DNA of 64,000 nucleotides from Shinella daejeonensis (GTDB lineage Bacteria; Pseudomonadota; Alphaproteobacteria; Rhizobiales; Rhizobiaceae). Position 1 is the stretch's first letter. Each line of letters begins with the position of its first letter. Positions 1 to 8,563 of the stretch are shown here, one piece after another. The position numbers and the translations under genes are program-made. Location: assembly GCF_024281235.1 (NCBI RefSeq), contig NZ_JAHWXY010000003.1:372001-436000 (forward strand). Direction: 5' to 3'. The notes beneath the pieces are model-generated. The model was not told the origin of the DNA. It ran no database searches and saw only the letters and a list, made by a program, of their open reading frames with translations.

Positions 1-1367
1 CGATACAGCCCGTCGATCGACAGGAAGGAAAGCGAATCCGCGCCGATATAGTTCGCCATCGCCTCGACGTCGGCATATTGGTTGGCGAGCAGCTTGTCCT
101 TGTCCGGCGTGTCGATACCGTAGAAATCCGGATAGAAGATCATCGGGCTGGCGACACGGACATGGACTTCCTTCGCACCGGCGTCGCGGACCATCTGGAC
201 GATCTTCAGCGAGGTCGTGCCGCGCACGATGGAATCGTCCACCAGGATGACACGCTTTCCGGCGATCATCGCGCGGTTTGCGGAATGCTTCAGCTTCACG
301 CCGAAGGCGCGGATCTGCTGCGTCGGCTCGATGAAGGTGCGGCCGACGTAGTGGTTGCGGATGATACCGTATTCGAAGGGGATGCCGCTTTCCTGCGCAT
401 AGCCGAGCGCCGCGGGCGTGCCGCCGTCGGGCACCGGAACGACCACATCGCCTTCGACCGGGGCCTCGCGGGCCAGATTTGCGCCCATGTTCTTGCGCGC
501 GACATAGACGCTGCGGCCGCCGACCACGGAATCGGGCCTTGCGAAATAGACATATTCGAACAGGCAGAGCCGCTCCGGCTGCGCATTGCCCGATTTCATC
601 GCCTCGGTGGTGATCGATCCGTCCGGCTGGATTTCGCAGACAATGATCTCGCCGTTCTCGACGTCGCGGACGAATTTCGCCCCGATGATATCGAGCGCAC
701 AGGTTTCCGAGCAGAAGATCGGCCGGCCGTCCAGTTCCCCCATGACGAGCGGGCGGATGCCCGTCGGATCGCGCGCGGCGATCAGCTTGGTGCGAGTGAT
801 GGCGACCATCGAATAGCCGCCCTCCATCTGGCGGATGGCGTCGATGAAGCGATCCATCGTGCTGGTGTAGCGCGAACGGGCGATGAGATGCAGCACGACC
901 TCGGTATCGGAGGTGGACTGACAGATCGCGCCGCCGGCGATCAGCTGGCGGCGCAGCGTCAGCCCGTTGGTGAAATTGCCGTTATGCGCAACCGCGATGC
1001 CGCCGACCTCCAGCTCCGCAAAGAGCGGCTGGACGTTGCGCAGCGCCACCTCGCCGGTGGTCGAATAGCGGGTATGGCCGATCGCCAGGTTCCCCGGCAG
1101 CTTGGCGATCGTCGCCGGATTCGTGTAGTGGTCGCCGACGAGCCCCATCTGCTTTTCGGTATGGAACTGCCTGCCGTCGAAAGAGACGATGCCGGCCGCC
1201 TCCTGCCCGCGATGTTGCAGCGCATGCAGCCCGAGCGCCGTCAGCGTAGCGGCCTCCGGATGGCCGAGAATGCCGAAGACGCCGCATTCCTCATGCAGCG
1301 TGTCGCCGTCGAGATCGTTGCCAGGATCGTCATGGGAGGGGCGGACGGGAAACTGGAAATCGCTCAT
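1..1367 (-). CDS. purF: Amidophosphoribosyltransferase PurF (3' part outside window)
   Basis: PurF catalyses the first committed step of purine synthesis, making 5-phosphoribosylamine from PRPP and glutamine in the cytoplasm. About 455 residues are visible; the C-terminus lies beyond base 1. The protein starts with a propeptide of about 27 residues followed by HEECGVFG, so Cys28 would become the N-terminal nucleophile after processing. The glutaminase domain follows (HNGNFTN, the STSDTEV region), then the phosphoribosyltransferase fold with the PRPP loop VILVDDSIVRGTT at about residues 371-383. The start at 1367 gives the expected short propeptide. It lies downstream of cvpA on the same strand, the classical cvpA-purF pairing, separated by 242 bp. 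Confidence 0.96.
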   Translation of the reverse strand, partial: MSDFQFPVRPSHDDPGNDLDGDTLHEECGVFGILGHPEAATLTALGLHALQHRGQEAAGIVSFDGRQFHTEKQMGLVGDHYTNPATIAKLPGNLAIGHTRYSTTGEVALRNVQPLFAELEVGGIAVAHNGNFTNGLTLRRQLIAGGAICQSTSDTEVVLHLIARSRYTSTMDRFIDAIRQMEGGYSMVAITRTKLIAARDPTGIRPLVMGELDGRPIFCSETCALDIIGAKFVRDVENGEIIVCEIQPDGSITTEAMKSGNAQPERLCLFEYVYFARPDSVVGGRSVYVARKNMGANLAREAPVEGDVVVPVPDGGTPAALGYAQESGIPFEYGIIRNHYVGRTFIEPTQQIRAFGVKLKHSANRAMIAGKRVILVDDSIVRGTTSLKIVQMVRDAGAKEVHVRVASPMIFYPDFYGIDTPDKDKLLANQYADVEAMANYIGADSLSFLSIDGLY

Positions 1368-1609
1368 TGCTGCAAGCCTTTGCTCGGGACGGTATGCGGT
1401 TGCGCGGGATCGTGACGCCTGGCGGGAGACGGCGCGAGGAGCGGGAACAATGACGCCGCGCCCGTCTTCCTTCTGTCGATCCCGTTCATATGGATATGGC
1501 CTAAAGCATCTGCCACCGCGGTTGCAACCGTCGGCGGCGTCGGGTTCATTCTAGCAGAAAAGCCGAAGCCCCGCCCGCCCTTTCGCAGACGGCGCAAGCG
1601 CGGCCCTGA

Positions 1610-2212
1610 TCATCCGTTGGTCGCCGAGCCGTCTTCGGCCGGCGGCTGTTCCCCGCCGCCGGGAGCGGCATCGGGATCCTGCACGCCTTCATCCGCACGC
1701 TTGCCGCGCAGGCGGTCGAGAATCGTCGCATCGGCGTCTTCCGGCAGCAGCGCGACGAGGCGCGCGCCGAGATTGTCGAGCAGCGGCTTGGATTTGGCGG
1801 TGGTGATCCATACCGGCTGCTGCTGCGGCGCGACCAGCCAGTTGAAGAACAGCATGGCGACGACGACCAGCAGGATGCCGCGCGCCGCGCCGAACAGGAA
1901 GCCCAGCGTGCGATCGAGCGCGCCGATGCGGCTGTCGATGATGAAATCGGCGATCCGCATGGTGATGAAGGACACCACGACGAGCGCGACCAGGAAGACG
2001 GCGGCCGCCGATCCCACCAGCGCGACCGTGTCGCTGGTCGTGTAGTTCTTCGCATAGGGCAGCAGCACGGGATAGAGGAAATAGGCCGCGGCCGCCGCGC
2101 CGATCCAGCTTGCGACGGACAGCACCTCGCGCGAGAAACCGCGAACCATCGCCAGCACGGCCGAAAACAGGGCAACGCCGATGACGATACCGTCGAGAAT
2201 TGTGATGGGCAT
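1610..2212 (-). CDS. cvpA: CvpA family inner-membrane protein
   Basis: A 200-residue membrane protein of the CvpA family. The family is linked to colicin V production and, by genetic context, to purF expression; its biochemical role is unclear. Residues 5-130 hold four hydrophobic segments with the family-typical MVRGFSREVLS stretch near the N-terminus. The C-terminal 50 residues are hydrophilic and rich in Asp, Gly and Pro. The start at 2212 was chosen because a GGAG Shine-Dalgarno lies about 8 nt upstream and the hydrophobic segment begins at once; upstream in-frame sequence is Arg-rich and not protein-like. It sits between radA and purF on the same strand. Confidence 0.9.
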   Translation of the reverse strand: MPITILDGIVIGVALFSAVLAMVRGFSREVLSVASWIGAAAAAYFLYPVLLPYAKNYTTSDTVALVGSAAAVFLVALVVVSFITMRIADFIIDSRIGALDRTLGFLFGAARGILLVVVAMLFFNWLVAPQQQPVWITTAKSKPLLDNLGARLVALLPEDADATILDRLRGKRADEGVQDPDAAPGGGEQPPAEDGSATNG

Positions 2213-2422
2213 GTTCGTCCTACTCCAAACCCGGAATATGCTCGGGCGCCCCCGCGATGTCCGGCGGCGGCGCATTCCAGAGCGCCGCGCGCCGGTCCCG
2301 ACGCGCAAAGGACGCTCTACCTCCTTCAATCCGGGTATCCTGTCTACGGCCGGATGCTTCCACCCGATCACAGAATTCCCCGGCGGACGCCGTTTCCACG
2401 GAACCGCCAACCGGCGGCGGCG

Positions 2423-3826
2423 TCAAACGTCCTCGTCGCTCTTCCCGAGAGCGCCGCGCGAACCGGCGATGCGCGCCACCAGATCCGGCAGGCCTTCGAT
2501 CTCGGTCCACCGGCCGCCGCCGCCCTTGGGCAGATCGGCAGCACCGGCAGGCAGAACGGCCTGCGAGAACCCCAGTTTTTCCGCCTCCTTGAGACGCTGG
2601 GCAGTGTGCGCAACCGGTCGGACGGCGCCCGACAGGCTGACTTCGCCGAAATAGACGCAATCCGCCGGAAGGGCAAGACCGGCAAGCGATGAAACGAGCG
2701 CGGAGGCAACGGCAAGATCGGCCGCCGGCTCCGAGATACGATAGCCCCCGGCAACGTTGAGATAGACGTCGTGACTGCCCAGCCGCACGCCGCAATGGGC
2801 TTCCAGCACGGCAAGGATCATCGAGAGGCGCGGCGAATCCCAGCCGACCACCGCCCGCCGCGCCGTGCCGAGCGAGGTGGGAGCGACCAGCGCCTGCACC
2901 TCCACCAGCACCGGCCGGGTCCCTTCCATGCCCGCGAAGACGGCGGCACCGGGCGCTTTCGCATTGCGCTCGCCCAGAAAGAGCTCGGACGGATTGCTGA
3001 CTTCGCGCAGGCCGATATCGGACATTTCGAAGACGCCGATCTCGTCGGTCGGGCCGAAGCGGTTCTTGACGGTGCGCAGGATACGGTAATGGTGGCCGCG
3101 ATCGCCTTCGAAATAAAGCACGGCGTCGACCATATGCTCGACGACGCGCGGGCCGGCGATCTGGCCTTCCTTGGTGACATGGCCGACCAGAACCATCGCC
3201 GCGCCCGTCTGCTTGGCAAAGCGGATCATCGCCTGCACGCCGGTCCGGACCTGCGTCACGGTGCCGGGCGCCGCCTCGGCCGTGTCGCTCCACAGCGTCT
3301 GGATCGAATCAATGATGACGAGATCGGGCCGGCGGCCCTCCCCGACCGTCGCGAGGATATCCTCCACATTGGTCTCGGCGGCGAGCAGAACGTCGGTCTC
3401 GGCCGCGCCGAGACGCTGGGCGCGCAGGCGCACCTGCGCCACCGCCTCCTCGCCCGAGACATAGATGACGCGATGCCCCATTCTGGAAAGAGCGGCCGCC
3501 GACTGCATCAGCAGCGTCGACTTGCCGATACCGGGATCGCCGCCGATCAGCACCGCCGAACCGCGAACGAAGCCGCCGCCGGTCGCCCGGTCCAGTTCGG
3601 CGATGCCGGTATGGATGCGTGGCGCTTCCTCGGTCTCGCCCGACAGCGTCGTCAACGCGACGGGCCGGCCCTTCTTCGGCACCCGGCCCGGACCGGCGCC
3701 GATGCCGCCCATCGGGTCCTCCTCGACGACGGTGTTCCATTCGCCGCATCCTTCGCATTTCCCGACCCAGCGGGAATGGACGGTGCCGCAGTTCTGGCAG
3801 ACGAATTGGGTGCGGGCTTTCGCCAT
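2423..3826 (-). CDS. radA: DNA repair protein RadA (Sms)
   Basis: RadA is a RecA-like ATPase and branch-migration helicase that helps process recombination intermediates. The 467-residue protein has a four-Cys zinc finger (C10, C13, C24, C27), a Walker A motif GGDPGIGKST at 95-104 and the RadA signature KNRFG at 254-258. A C-terminal Lon-protease-like domain follows. The length is normal for the family. The start at 3826 places the zinc finger ten residues in; the upstream in-frame extension is not conserved-looking. cvpA begins 210 bp downstream and alr lies 67 bp upstream, all on the minus strand, so co-transcription is plausible. Confidence 0.97.
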   Translation of the reverse strand: MAKARTQFVCQNCGTVHSRWVGKCEGCGEWNTVVEEDPMGGIGAGPGRVPKKGRPVALTTLSGETEEAPRIHTGIAELDRATGGGFVRGSAVLIGGDPGIGKSTLLMQSAAALSRMGHRVIYVSGEEAVAQVRLRAQRLGAAETDVLLAAETNVEDILATVGEGRRPDLVIIDSIQTLWSDTAEAAPGTVTQVRTGVQAMIRFAKQTGAAMVLVGHVTKEGQIAGPRVVEHMVDAVLYFEGDRGHHYRILRTVKNRFGPTDEIGVFEMSDIGLREVSNPSELFLGERNAKAPGAAVFAGMEGTRPVLVEVQALVAPTSLGTARRAVVGWDSPRLSMILAVLEAHCGVRLGSHDVYLNVAGGYRISEPAADLAVASALVSSLAGLALPADCVYFGEVSLSGAVRPVAHTAQRLKEAEKLGFSQAVLPAGAADLPKGGGGRWTEIEGLPDLVARIAGSRGALGKSDEDV

Positions 3827-3893
3827 TGGATCTCGCTTTCGGCGCGTATGGGGGAATCGCTCCGAAGCCATTAGCACAAAACAGGAACGCCGC

Positions 3894-5063
3894 CTATTTC
3901 CGAACGGCCTGATAATAGCGTTCGTAGCGCCGGCCGAGCCCGGTCAGCAGTTCGTAATCGACGGTGCCGCTGGCGATGGCGACATCCTGCAAGGGCATGT
4001 TCGGGCCGAACAGCTCGATGAAGTCTCCGGCGCGCACGCTGCCCGGCGGCAGATCGGTCACGTCGAACTGGGTGAGATCCATCGTCACCCGGCCGATCAG
4101 CGGAACCGGCCGGCCGTGCAGCACCGCGCTCGCGCCGGCAAGCCCGGTGCGCCGCAGCGGCACGCCCGCCCCGGAGAGGCTGCGCATATAGCCGTCCGCA
4201 TAGCCGATCGCGGCGATGGCGATGCGGCTGTCGCGCGTCAGCACCGCGGCGGCGGCATAGCCGACGCTTTCGCCTGCCTTCGCCTCGCGCACTTGCAGGA
4301 TGCGCGCTTCCGCCGTGACGACGCAGCGCATCGGATTGGGCACGCCGTTGACGGCGGCCCCGCCATAAAGCGAAATGCCCGGCCGGGTGAGGTCGAAATG
4401 ATAATCCTCACCAAGAAAGACGCCGGCCGAATTGGCAAGGCTCGCCTCGATCCCGTCATAGGCCGCGACGACGGCGCGGAAGCGCTGGAGTTGCTGGCGG
4501 TTGTGGGGATGGGAGGGGTCGTCGGCGCAGGCAAGATGGCTGAGCAGCAGCACCGGCGAGAAACCGGCGGGCCGCGCCGGATCGCCCGCCAGCGCCAGGG
4601 CATCCTCGCTACGAAGCCCGAGCCGGTTCATGCCGGTATCGACATGCAGCGCGCAGGGGTGCTCCCGCCCGTCGGCGACCGCGGCCATGAAGACGGCGAT
4701 CTGTTCCTCGGAGGCGAGCACCGGCACCAGATCGAAATCGAAGAACAGCCGCTCGGCCCCCGCCCACAGGCCGGACAGGACGAAGATACGCCCGTCCGGC
4801 ACCAGCGGCCGCAGCGCCGCGCCCTCGCCGGGGGTCGCCACGAAGAAGTCGCGCGCACCCGCCTGATAAAACGCATGGGCCGCCGGTTCCAGACCGACGC
4901 CATAGGCATCGGCCTTCAGCACCGCGCCGGCCCGCGCCGCGCCCGAACGCCGGGCCATGGTGCGCCAGTTCTCCGAAAGCGCCGCCAGATCGACGGTCAG
5001 GCGGGCATGCTGCTCGCCGGCAACCGGAAGCGTGGCGCGGGAGAAGGTGTGGCTCTTCGTCAT
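3894..5063 (-). CDS. alr: Alanine racemase
   Basis: This PLP enzyme interconverts L- and D-alanine, supplying D-Ala for peptidoglycan. The 389-residue protein has the PLP-lysine motif AVLKADAYGVG with Lys50. It has the HVDTGMNRLG stretch of the barrel, and the GESVGYAAA segment carrying the second catalytic base (Tyr). The size matches the family. The start at 5063 gives a short leader before the barrel; an upstream in-frame extension reads as low-complexity Arg/Cys sequence and was excluded. It is followed on the same strand by radA and preceded by a divergent exported protein 102 bp away. Whether it is the biosynthetic or a catabolic form (alr or dadX) cannot be told from the sequence alone, but the housekeeping setting favours the biosynthetic one. 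Confidence 0.95.
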   Translation of the reverse strand: MTKSHTFSRATLPVAGEQHARLTVDLAALSENWRTMARRSGAARAGAVLKADAYGVGLEPAAHAFYQAGARDFFVATPGEGAALRPLVPDGRIFVLSGLWAGAERLFFDFDLVPVLASEEQIAVFMAAVADGREHPCALHVDTGMNRLGLRSEDALALAGDPARPAGFSPVLLLSHLACADDPSHPHNRQQLQRFRAVVAAYDGIEASLANSAGVFLGEDYHFDLTRPGISLYGGAAVNGVPNPMRCVVTAEARILQVREAKAGESVGYAAAAVLTRDSRIAIAAIGYADGYMRSLSGAGVPLRRTGLAGASAVLHGRPVPLIGRVTMDLTQFDVTDLPPGSVRAGDFIELFGPNMPLQDVAIASGTVDYELLTGLGRRYERYYQAVRK

Positions 5064-5165
5064 GACCTTCAGATACAGCCAGTTCTTTCCGGCAGCAATA
5101 TGGAGCCGGCCGTTGTCGCGGCGGGCTGTCGCGGATATGGTTCGCGCCCGACAGGGGGCGGAACG

Positions 5166-5762
5166 ATGCTGTGGACGACAATGATATTGCTTGCGGCCGG
5201 TCTCGCCGCGACATCGGCTCCGACCGCAGCGCAGGAAACGGCATCCCGGCCGGACATGCGCGAGGTCCACGCCATCCTTCTCGGCCTTGCCATCGACGGC
5301 GAGACGCCGCTGCCGGACGGTGCGGCCGATATCTATACGTCAGTCCTCGACGACCCCGCCGCCCCGCGACTGGTGACGCGGCTGGAGGTCGCCATCGATC
5401 CCTGCCGGTCGCGGACCATCGCGGCGCTGCAATTTCCCGGCCAGTGGGCGGGCCTTACGCTGGCGCTCGCCGACCTGCGCCGCATCACCGGCGTTGCCGC
5501 CTATGCCTCGGTGGACGACATGATCCGCAAGCGCAATCCGCTGCGCTACGACGATCCGCGCGCCGCGCAGGTCGTGCTGACGGGCGACGGCCTTTATTGC
5601 GGCAGCCGCATTCCGCTTGCCAATGACGAAGGGGCAAGCCGCACCACATGCGGCGATCGCATAGACCTGTCCATGATCGACGAGGAGCAGCGCGCCCGCG
5701 GCCGCGCGGCTCTTGCCGCCGCCGGCCGGACCTGCCGGATCACGGCGCTACAGCCCGGGTGA
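5166..5762 (+). CDS. Exported protein of unknown function
   Basis: A 198-residue protein that I do not recognise. It begins with a clear Sec signal peptide (MLWTTMILLAAGLAATSAPT, cleavage likely after the AAQ near residue 23). The mature part carries four cysteines (in DPCRS, LYCGS, TTCGD and RTCRI), which could form two disulfides in the periplasm. A GGGGCGGA ribosome-binding sequence lies just upstream of 5166, which decides the start. The gene sits alone on the plus strand between divergent alr and convergent dnaB, only 21 bp from the dnaB stop. GC-rich inverted GGCC repeats in that 21-bp gap could end transcription from both sides. Confidence 0.75.
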   Translation: MLWTTMILLAAGLAATSAPTAAQETASRPDMREVHAILLGLAIDGETPLPDGAADIYTSVLDDPAAPRLVTRLEVAIDPCRSRTIAALQFPGQWAGLTLALADLRRITGVAAYASVDDMIRKRNPLRYDDPRAAQVVLTGDGLYCGSRIPLANDEGASRTTCGDRIDLSMIDEEQRARGRAALAAAGRTCRITALQPG

Positions 5763-5783
5763 CGGCGCGGCCGGCCGGCCGGT

Positions 5784-7283
5784 TCAATGTTCGTACTGGA
5801 CGAACGACGGATCGGCCAGATCGCTGAAGCGGGTGAATTCCGACTGGAAGGAGAGCTTCACCGTACCGGTCGGACCGTGGCGCTGTTTGGCGATGATCAC
5901 GTCGGCCGTGCCCTTGACCTTCTCGAACTGCATCTTCCATTCTTCGTATTTCGGATCGAACTCGTCGCGCGGCTCCATGTTCTTCACATAGTATTCCTCG
6001 CGGAAGACGAAGAGCACCACGTCGGCGTCCTGCTCGATCGAGCCCGATTCGCGCAGGTCGGAGAGCTGCGGACGCTTGTCCTCGCGGCTTTCCACGGCAC
6101 GGGAGAGCTGGGAAAGCGCGATGATCGGCACGTTCAATTCCTTGCCGAGCGCCTTGAGGCCGGTGGTGATTTCCGTGATTTCCTGCACGCGGTTCTCGCC
6201 GGACTTCTTGGAGCCCGTCATCAACTGGACGTAGTCGACGACCAGCACATCGAGGCCGCGCTGGCGCTTCAGCCGGCGGGCGCGGGCGGCAAGCTGGGCG
6301 ATGGAGATGCCGCCGGTCTGGTCGATATAGAGCGGAACCTTCTGCATCATCTGCGAACAGGCGACGAGTTTTTCGAAATCGGCCTCGGAGATGTCGCCGC
6401 GGCGGATCTTCGAGGAGGAAACCTCCGTCTGCTCGGAAATGATACGGGTGGCGAGCTGTTCCGACGACATTTCGAGCGAGTAGAAACCGACGACGCCGCC
6501 GTTTTTCGCCTTATAGGAGCCGTCCGCCTGGACCTCCTGTTCGTAGGAGGCGGCGATATTATAGGCGATATTGGTGGCGAGCGACGTCTTGCCCATGCCC
6601 GGACGGCCGGCAAGGATGATCAGGTCCGACCGTTGCAGGCCGCCCATCTTGGAATCGAGCGAATGGATGCCGGTGGACACGCCCGACAGGTGGCCGTCGC
6701 GCTCGAACGCCTGGCCGGCCATGTCGATCGCCAGCGCCACCGCATCGTTGAACGACTGGAAACCGCCGTCGTAACGGCCGGTCTCGGCCAGTTCGAACAG
6801 GCGCCGCTCGGCGTCCTCGATCTGGTTTTGCGGCGGCATGTCGAGCGGCGCGTCATAGGCGATGTTGACCATGTCCTCGCCGATGGTGATCAGCGAGCGG
6901 CGCAGCGCCAGGTCATAGATCGCGCGGCCGTAGTCCTCCGCGTTGATGATCGTCACGGCCTCGGCGGCCAGCCGCGCCAGATATTGCGGGATCGTCAGAT
7001 CCCCTACCCGCCCGTCGGCCGGAAGATGCGTCTTGAGGGTGATCGTCGTGGCGATCTTGCCCATGCGGATCGTATCGCCCGCCAGTTCGAAGATCTTGCG
7101 ATGCAGCGGCTCGTAGAAGTGGATCGGCTTGAGGAAATCCGAGACCCGGTAATAGGCGTCGTTGTTGACGAGGATGGCGCCCAGCAGCGCCTGTTCGGCC
7201 TCGACGTTGTTCGGGGCTTCGCGATGATGCGGCTCCGCGGCGTCACGCTGCGGCTGGCTGAGTTTTCGCGCGGCCTCGTTCAT
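5784..7283 (-). CDS. dnaB: Replicative DNA helicase DnaB
   Basis: DnaB is the hexameric helicase that unwinds DNA ahead of the replisome. The 499-residue protein has the N-terminal primase-interacting domain (about 24-130), then the RecA-like motor. Walker A is AGRPGMGKTS at 225-234, and the DnaB motifs LVVDYVQLM and LSQLSRAVESR follow. A family-typical insertion sits between Walker A and the SLEMS motif. No intein is present. In rhizobia dnaB normally follows rpsF-rpsR-rplI; here rarD lies upstream on the same strand, 202 bp away, so dnaB likely has its own promoter. A DnaA-box-like sequence lies in that gap. Confidence 0.97.
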   Translation of the reverse strand: MNEAARKLSQPQRDAAEPHHREAPNNVEAEQALLGAILVNNDAYYRVSDFLKPIHFYEPLHRKIFELAGDTIRMGKIATTITLKTHLPADGRVGDLTIPQYLARLAAEAVTIINAEDYGRAIYDLALRRSLITIGEDMVNIAYDAPLDMPPQNQIEDAERRLFELAETGRYDGGFQSFNDAVALAIDMAGQAFERDGHLSGVSTGIHSLDSKMGGLQRSDLIILAGRPGMGKTSLATNIAYNIAASYEQEVQADGSYKAKNGGVVGFYSLEMSSEQLATRIISEQTEVSSSKIRRGDISEADFEKLVACSQMMQKVPLYIDQTGGISIAQLAARARRLKRQRGLDVLVVDYVQLMTGSKKSGENRVQEITEITTGLKALGKELNVPIIALSQLSRAVESREDKRPQLSDLRESGSIEQDADVVLFVFREEYYVKNMEPRDEFDPKYEEWKMQFEKVKGTADVIIAKQRHGPTGTVKLSFQSEFTRFSDLADPSFVQYEH

Positions 7284-7391
7284 GGTTCCGAATCTCTCCC
7301 TGCCCTGTCTCGAAAGACGCCGGTTTCGACCGTTTGCCGACGGGGGTCAAGCGCTTCGTCCGGCTGAAACGGGTTAAGCGCGTTGTTAGAC

Positions 7392-7400
7392 TTTTCCACA
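7392..7400 (+). promoter_or_regulatory. DnaA-box-like nonamer upstream of dnaB
   Basis: The sequence TTTTCCACA matches the relaxed DnaA box TTWTNCACA. It lies 109 bp upstream of the dnaB start in the 202-bp gap before rarD. Only one copy is seen, so binding by DnaA is a suggestion, not a demonstrated site. Confidence 0.35.
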
Positions 7401-7485
7401 GACGTCGAAAGGCCACAAGCCCCACAAATCGGCGACGGCCGCCGGCGCGGGCTTGACCGCCGGGGCGAATCCCCGGCCGGCGGCG

Positions 7486-8424
7486 CTACTGCGCCGCCTC
7501 GACCCGGGACAAGCGACGCCGGCGCGCCGAATGGAGCATGGAACCGGAATAAAGCACGAGCGCCGCCCAGATGAAGGTGAAGGCGATGAGTTTCATCGTG
7601 CCGAAAGGCTCGCCGAAAGCGAAGACCGCGATCAGGAAGATCATGGTCGGCGCGATATATTGCATGATGCCGATGGTGGAAAGGCGCAGCAGCTTGGCGC
7701 CGTTGGCGTAGACCATCAGCGGCACGGCCGTCACGAGGCCGCAGGATAAAAGCAGCGCCACGTCGCCCGCCCCGGTATCGCCGAAATGGCCCTGCCCCGT
7801 GGCCTCGAGCCAGACGATATAGAAGAACGCCGGAATGCTGAGCAGGAGGACTTCAAGGAAAAAGCCCTGGTTGGGGCCGATCGGCAGCGTCTTGCGGAAG
7901 AAAGCGTAAAAACCCCAGCTGAAGCAAAGGCCGATGGACACCCACGGCAGGCCGCCGGCATCGAAGGCGAGAATCGCCACGGCGCAGGCCGCCAGAGCGA
8001 TCGCCACCATCTGGGCGCGGGTCGGCATCTCCTTGAGCAGGACCGCGCCGAGGAAAATCGAGAAAAGCGGATTGATATAATAGCCGAGCGCCGTCTCGAT
8101 CGCCCGGTCGGCGGCGATCGCCCAGACGTAGATGCCCCAGTTGATGGTGACCAGCACGGCGGTCAGCGTGGCCATGGCGAGCATGCGCGGCGAGCGCAGC
8201 GCCACCTTGATGTCACCGGTGCGCCCGAACCAGAAAAGCACGGCGGCGGCGATCGGCACCGACCAGACGATGCGATGCGCCACCACTTCCGCCGCCGGTA
8301 TATGGGCGACCGCCTTCATGAAGAAGGGCAGGAAGCCCCACAGCAGATAGGCCGTCAGCGCGAAGGCGAAGCCGCGCGGCGTGTCACCGTTTTCCGGCGC
8401 TGGGGTCGGGAGTTGATCAGCCAT
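7486..8424 (-). CDS. rarD: RarD-type EamA family transporter
   Basis: A 312-residue inner-membrane protein of the drug/metabolite transporter superfamily with about ten hydrophobic segments arranged as two EamA repeats. The N-terminus (GFAFALTAYLLWGFLPFFMK) and the HRIVWSVP segment are typical of RarD, a family first named from chloramphenicol sensitivity in Pseudomonas; its natural substrate is unknown. A short hydrophilic leader of about 17 residues precedes the first membrane segment. The gene is on the same strand as cimA (139 bp upstream) and dnaB (202 bp downstream); spacing suggests separate transcription. Confidence 0.85.
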   Translation of the reverse strand: MADQLPTPAPENGDTPRGFAFALTAYLLWGFLPFFMKAVAHIPAAEVVAHRIVWSVPIAAAVLFWFGRTGDIKVALRSPRMLAMATLTAVLVTINWGIYVWAIAADRAIETALGYYINPLFSIFLGAVLLKEMPTRAQMVAIALAACAVAILAFDAGGLPWVSIGLCFSWGFYAFFRKTLPIGPNQGFFLEVLLLSIPAFFYIVWLEATGQGHFGDTGAGDVALLLSCGLVTAVPLMVYANGAKLLRLSTIGIMQYIAPTMIFLIAVFAFGEPFGTMKLIAFTFIWAALVLYSGSMLHSARRRRLSRVEAAQ

Positions 8425-8563
8425 GGGTCATTCCGTCGTTTCCGGAAGGCGGCGGCGGTCGCCGGCCTCTCCATCCGTCCATGCCTCTATCCCAAGGGGC
8501 GTGAATAGACCAATTCATTCCGGTGAAGGTTGGATCAAATCCGGCCGGACGGCCAGGATGCGC

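Noticed and set aside
5787-7367. Long plus-strand open frame (526 codons) opposite dnaB
   Set aside because: It is an antisense shadow of dnaB caused by high GC; no ribosome-binding site, and the sequence is His/Arg/Gln-rich without any domain.
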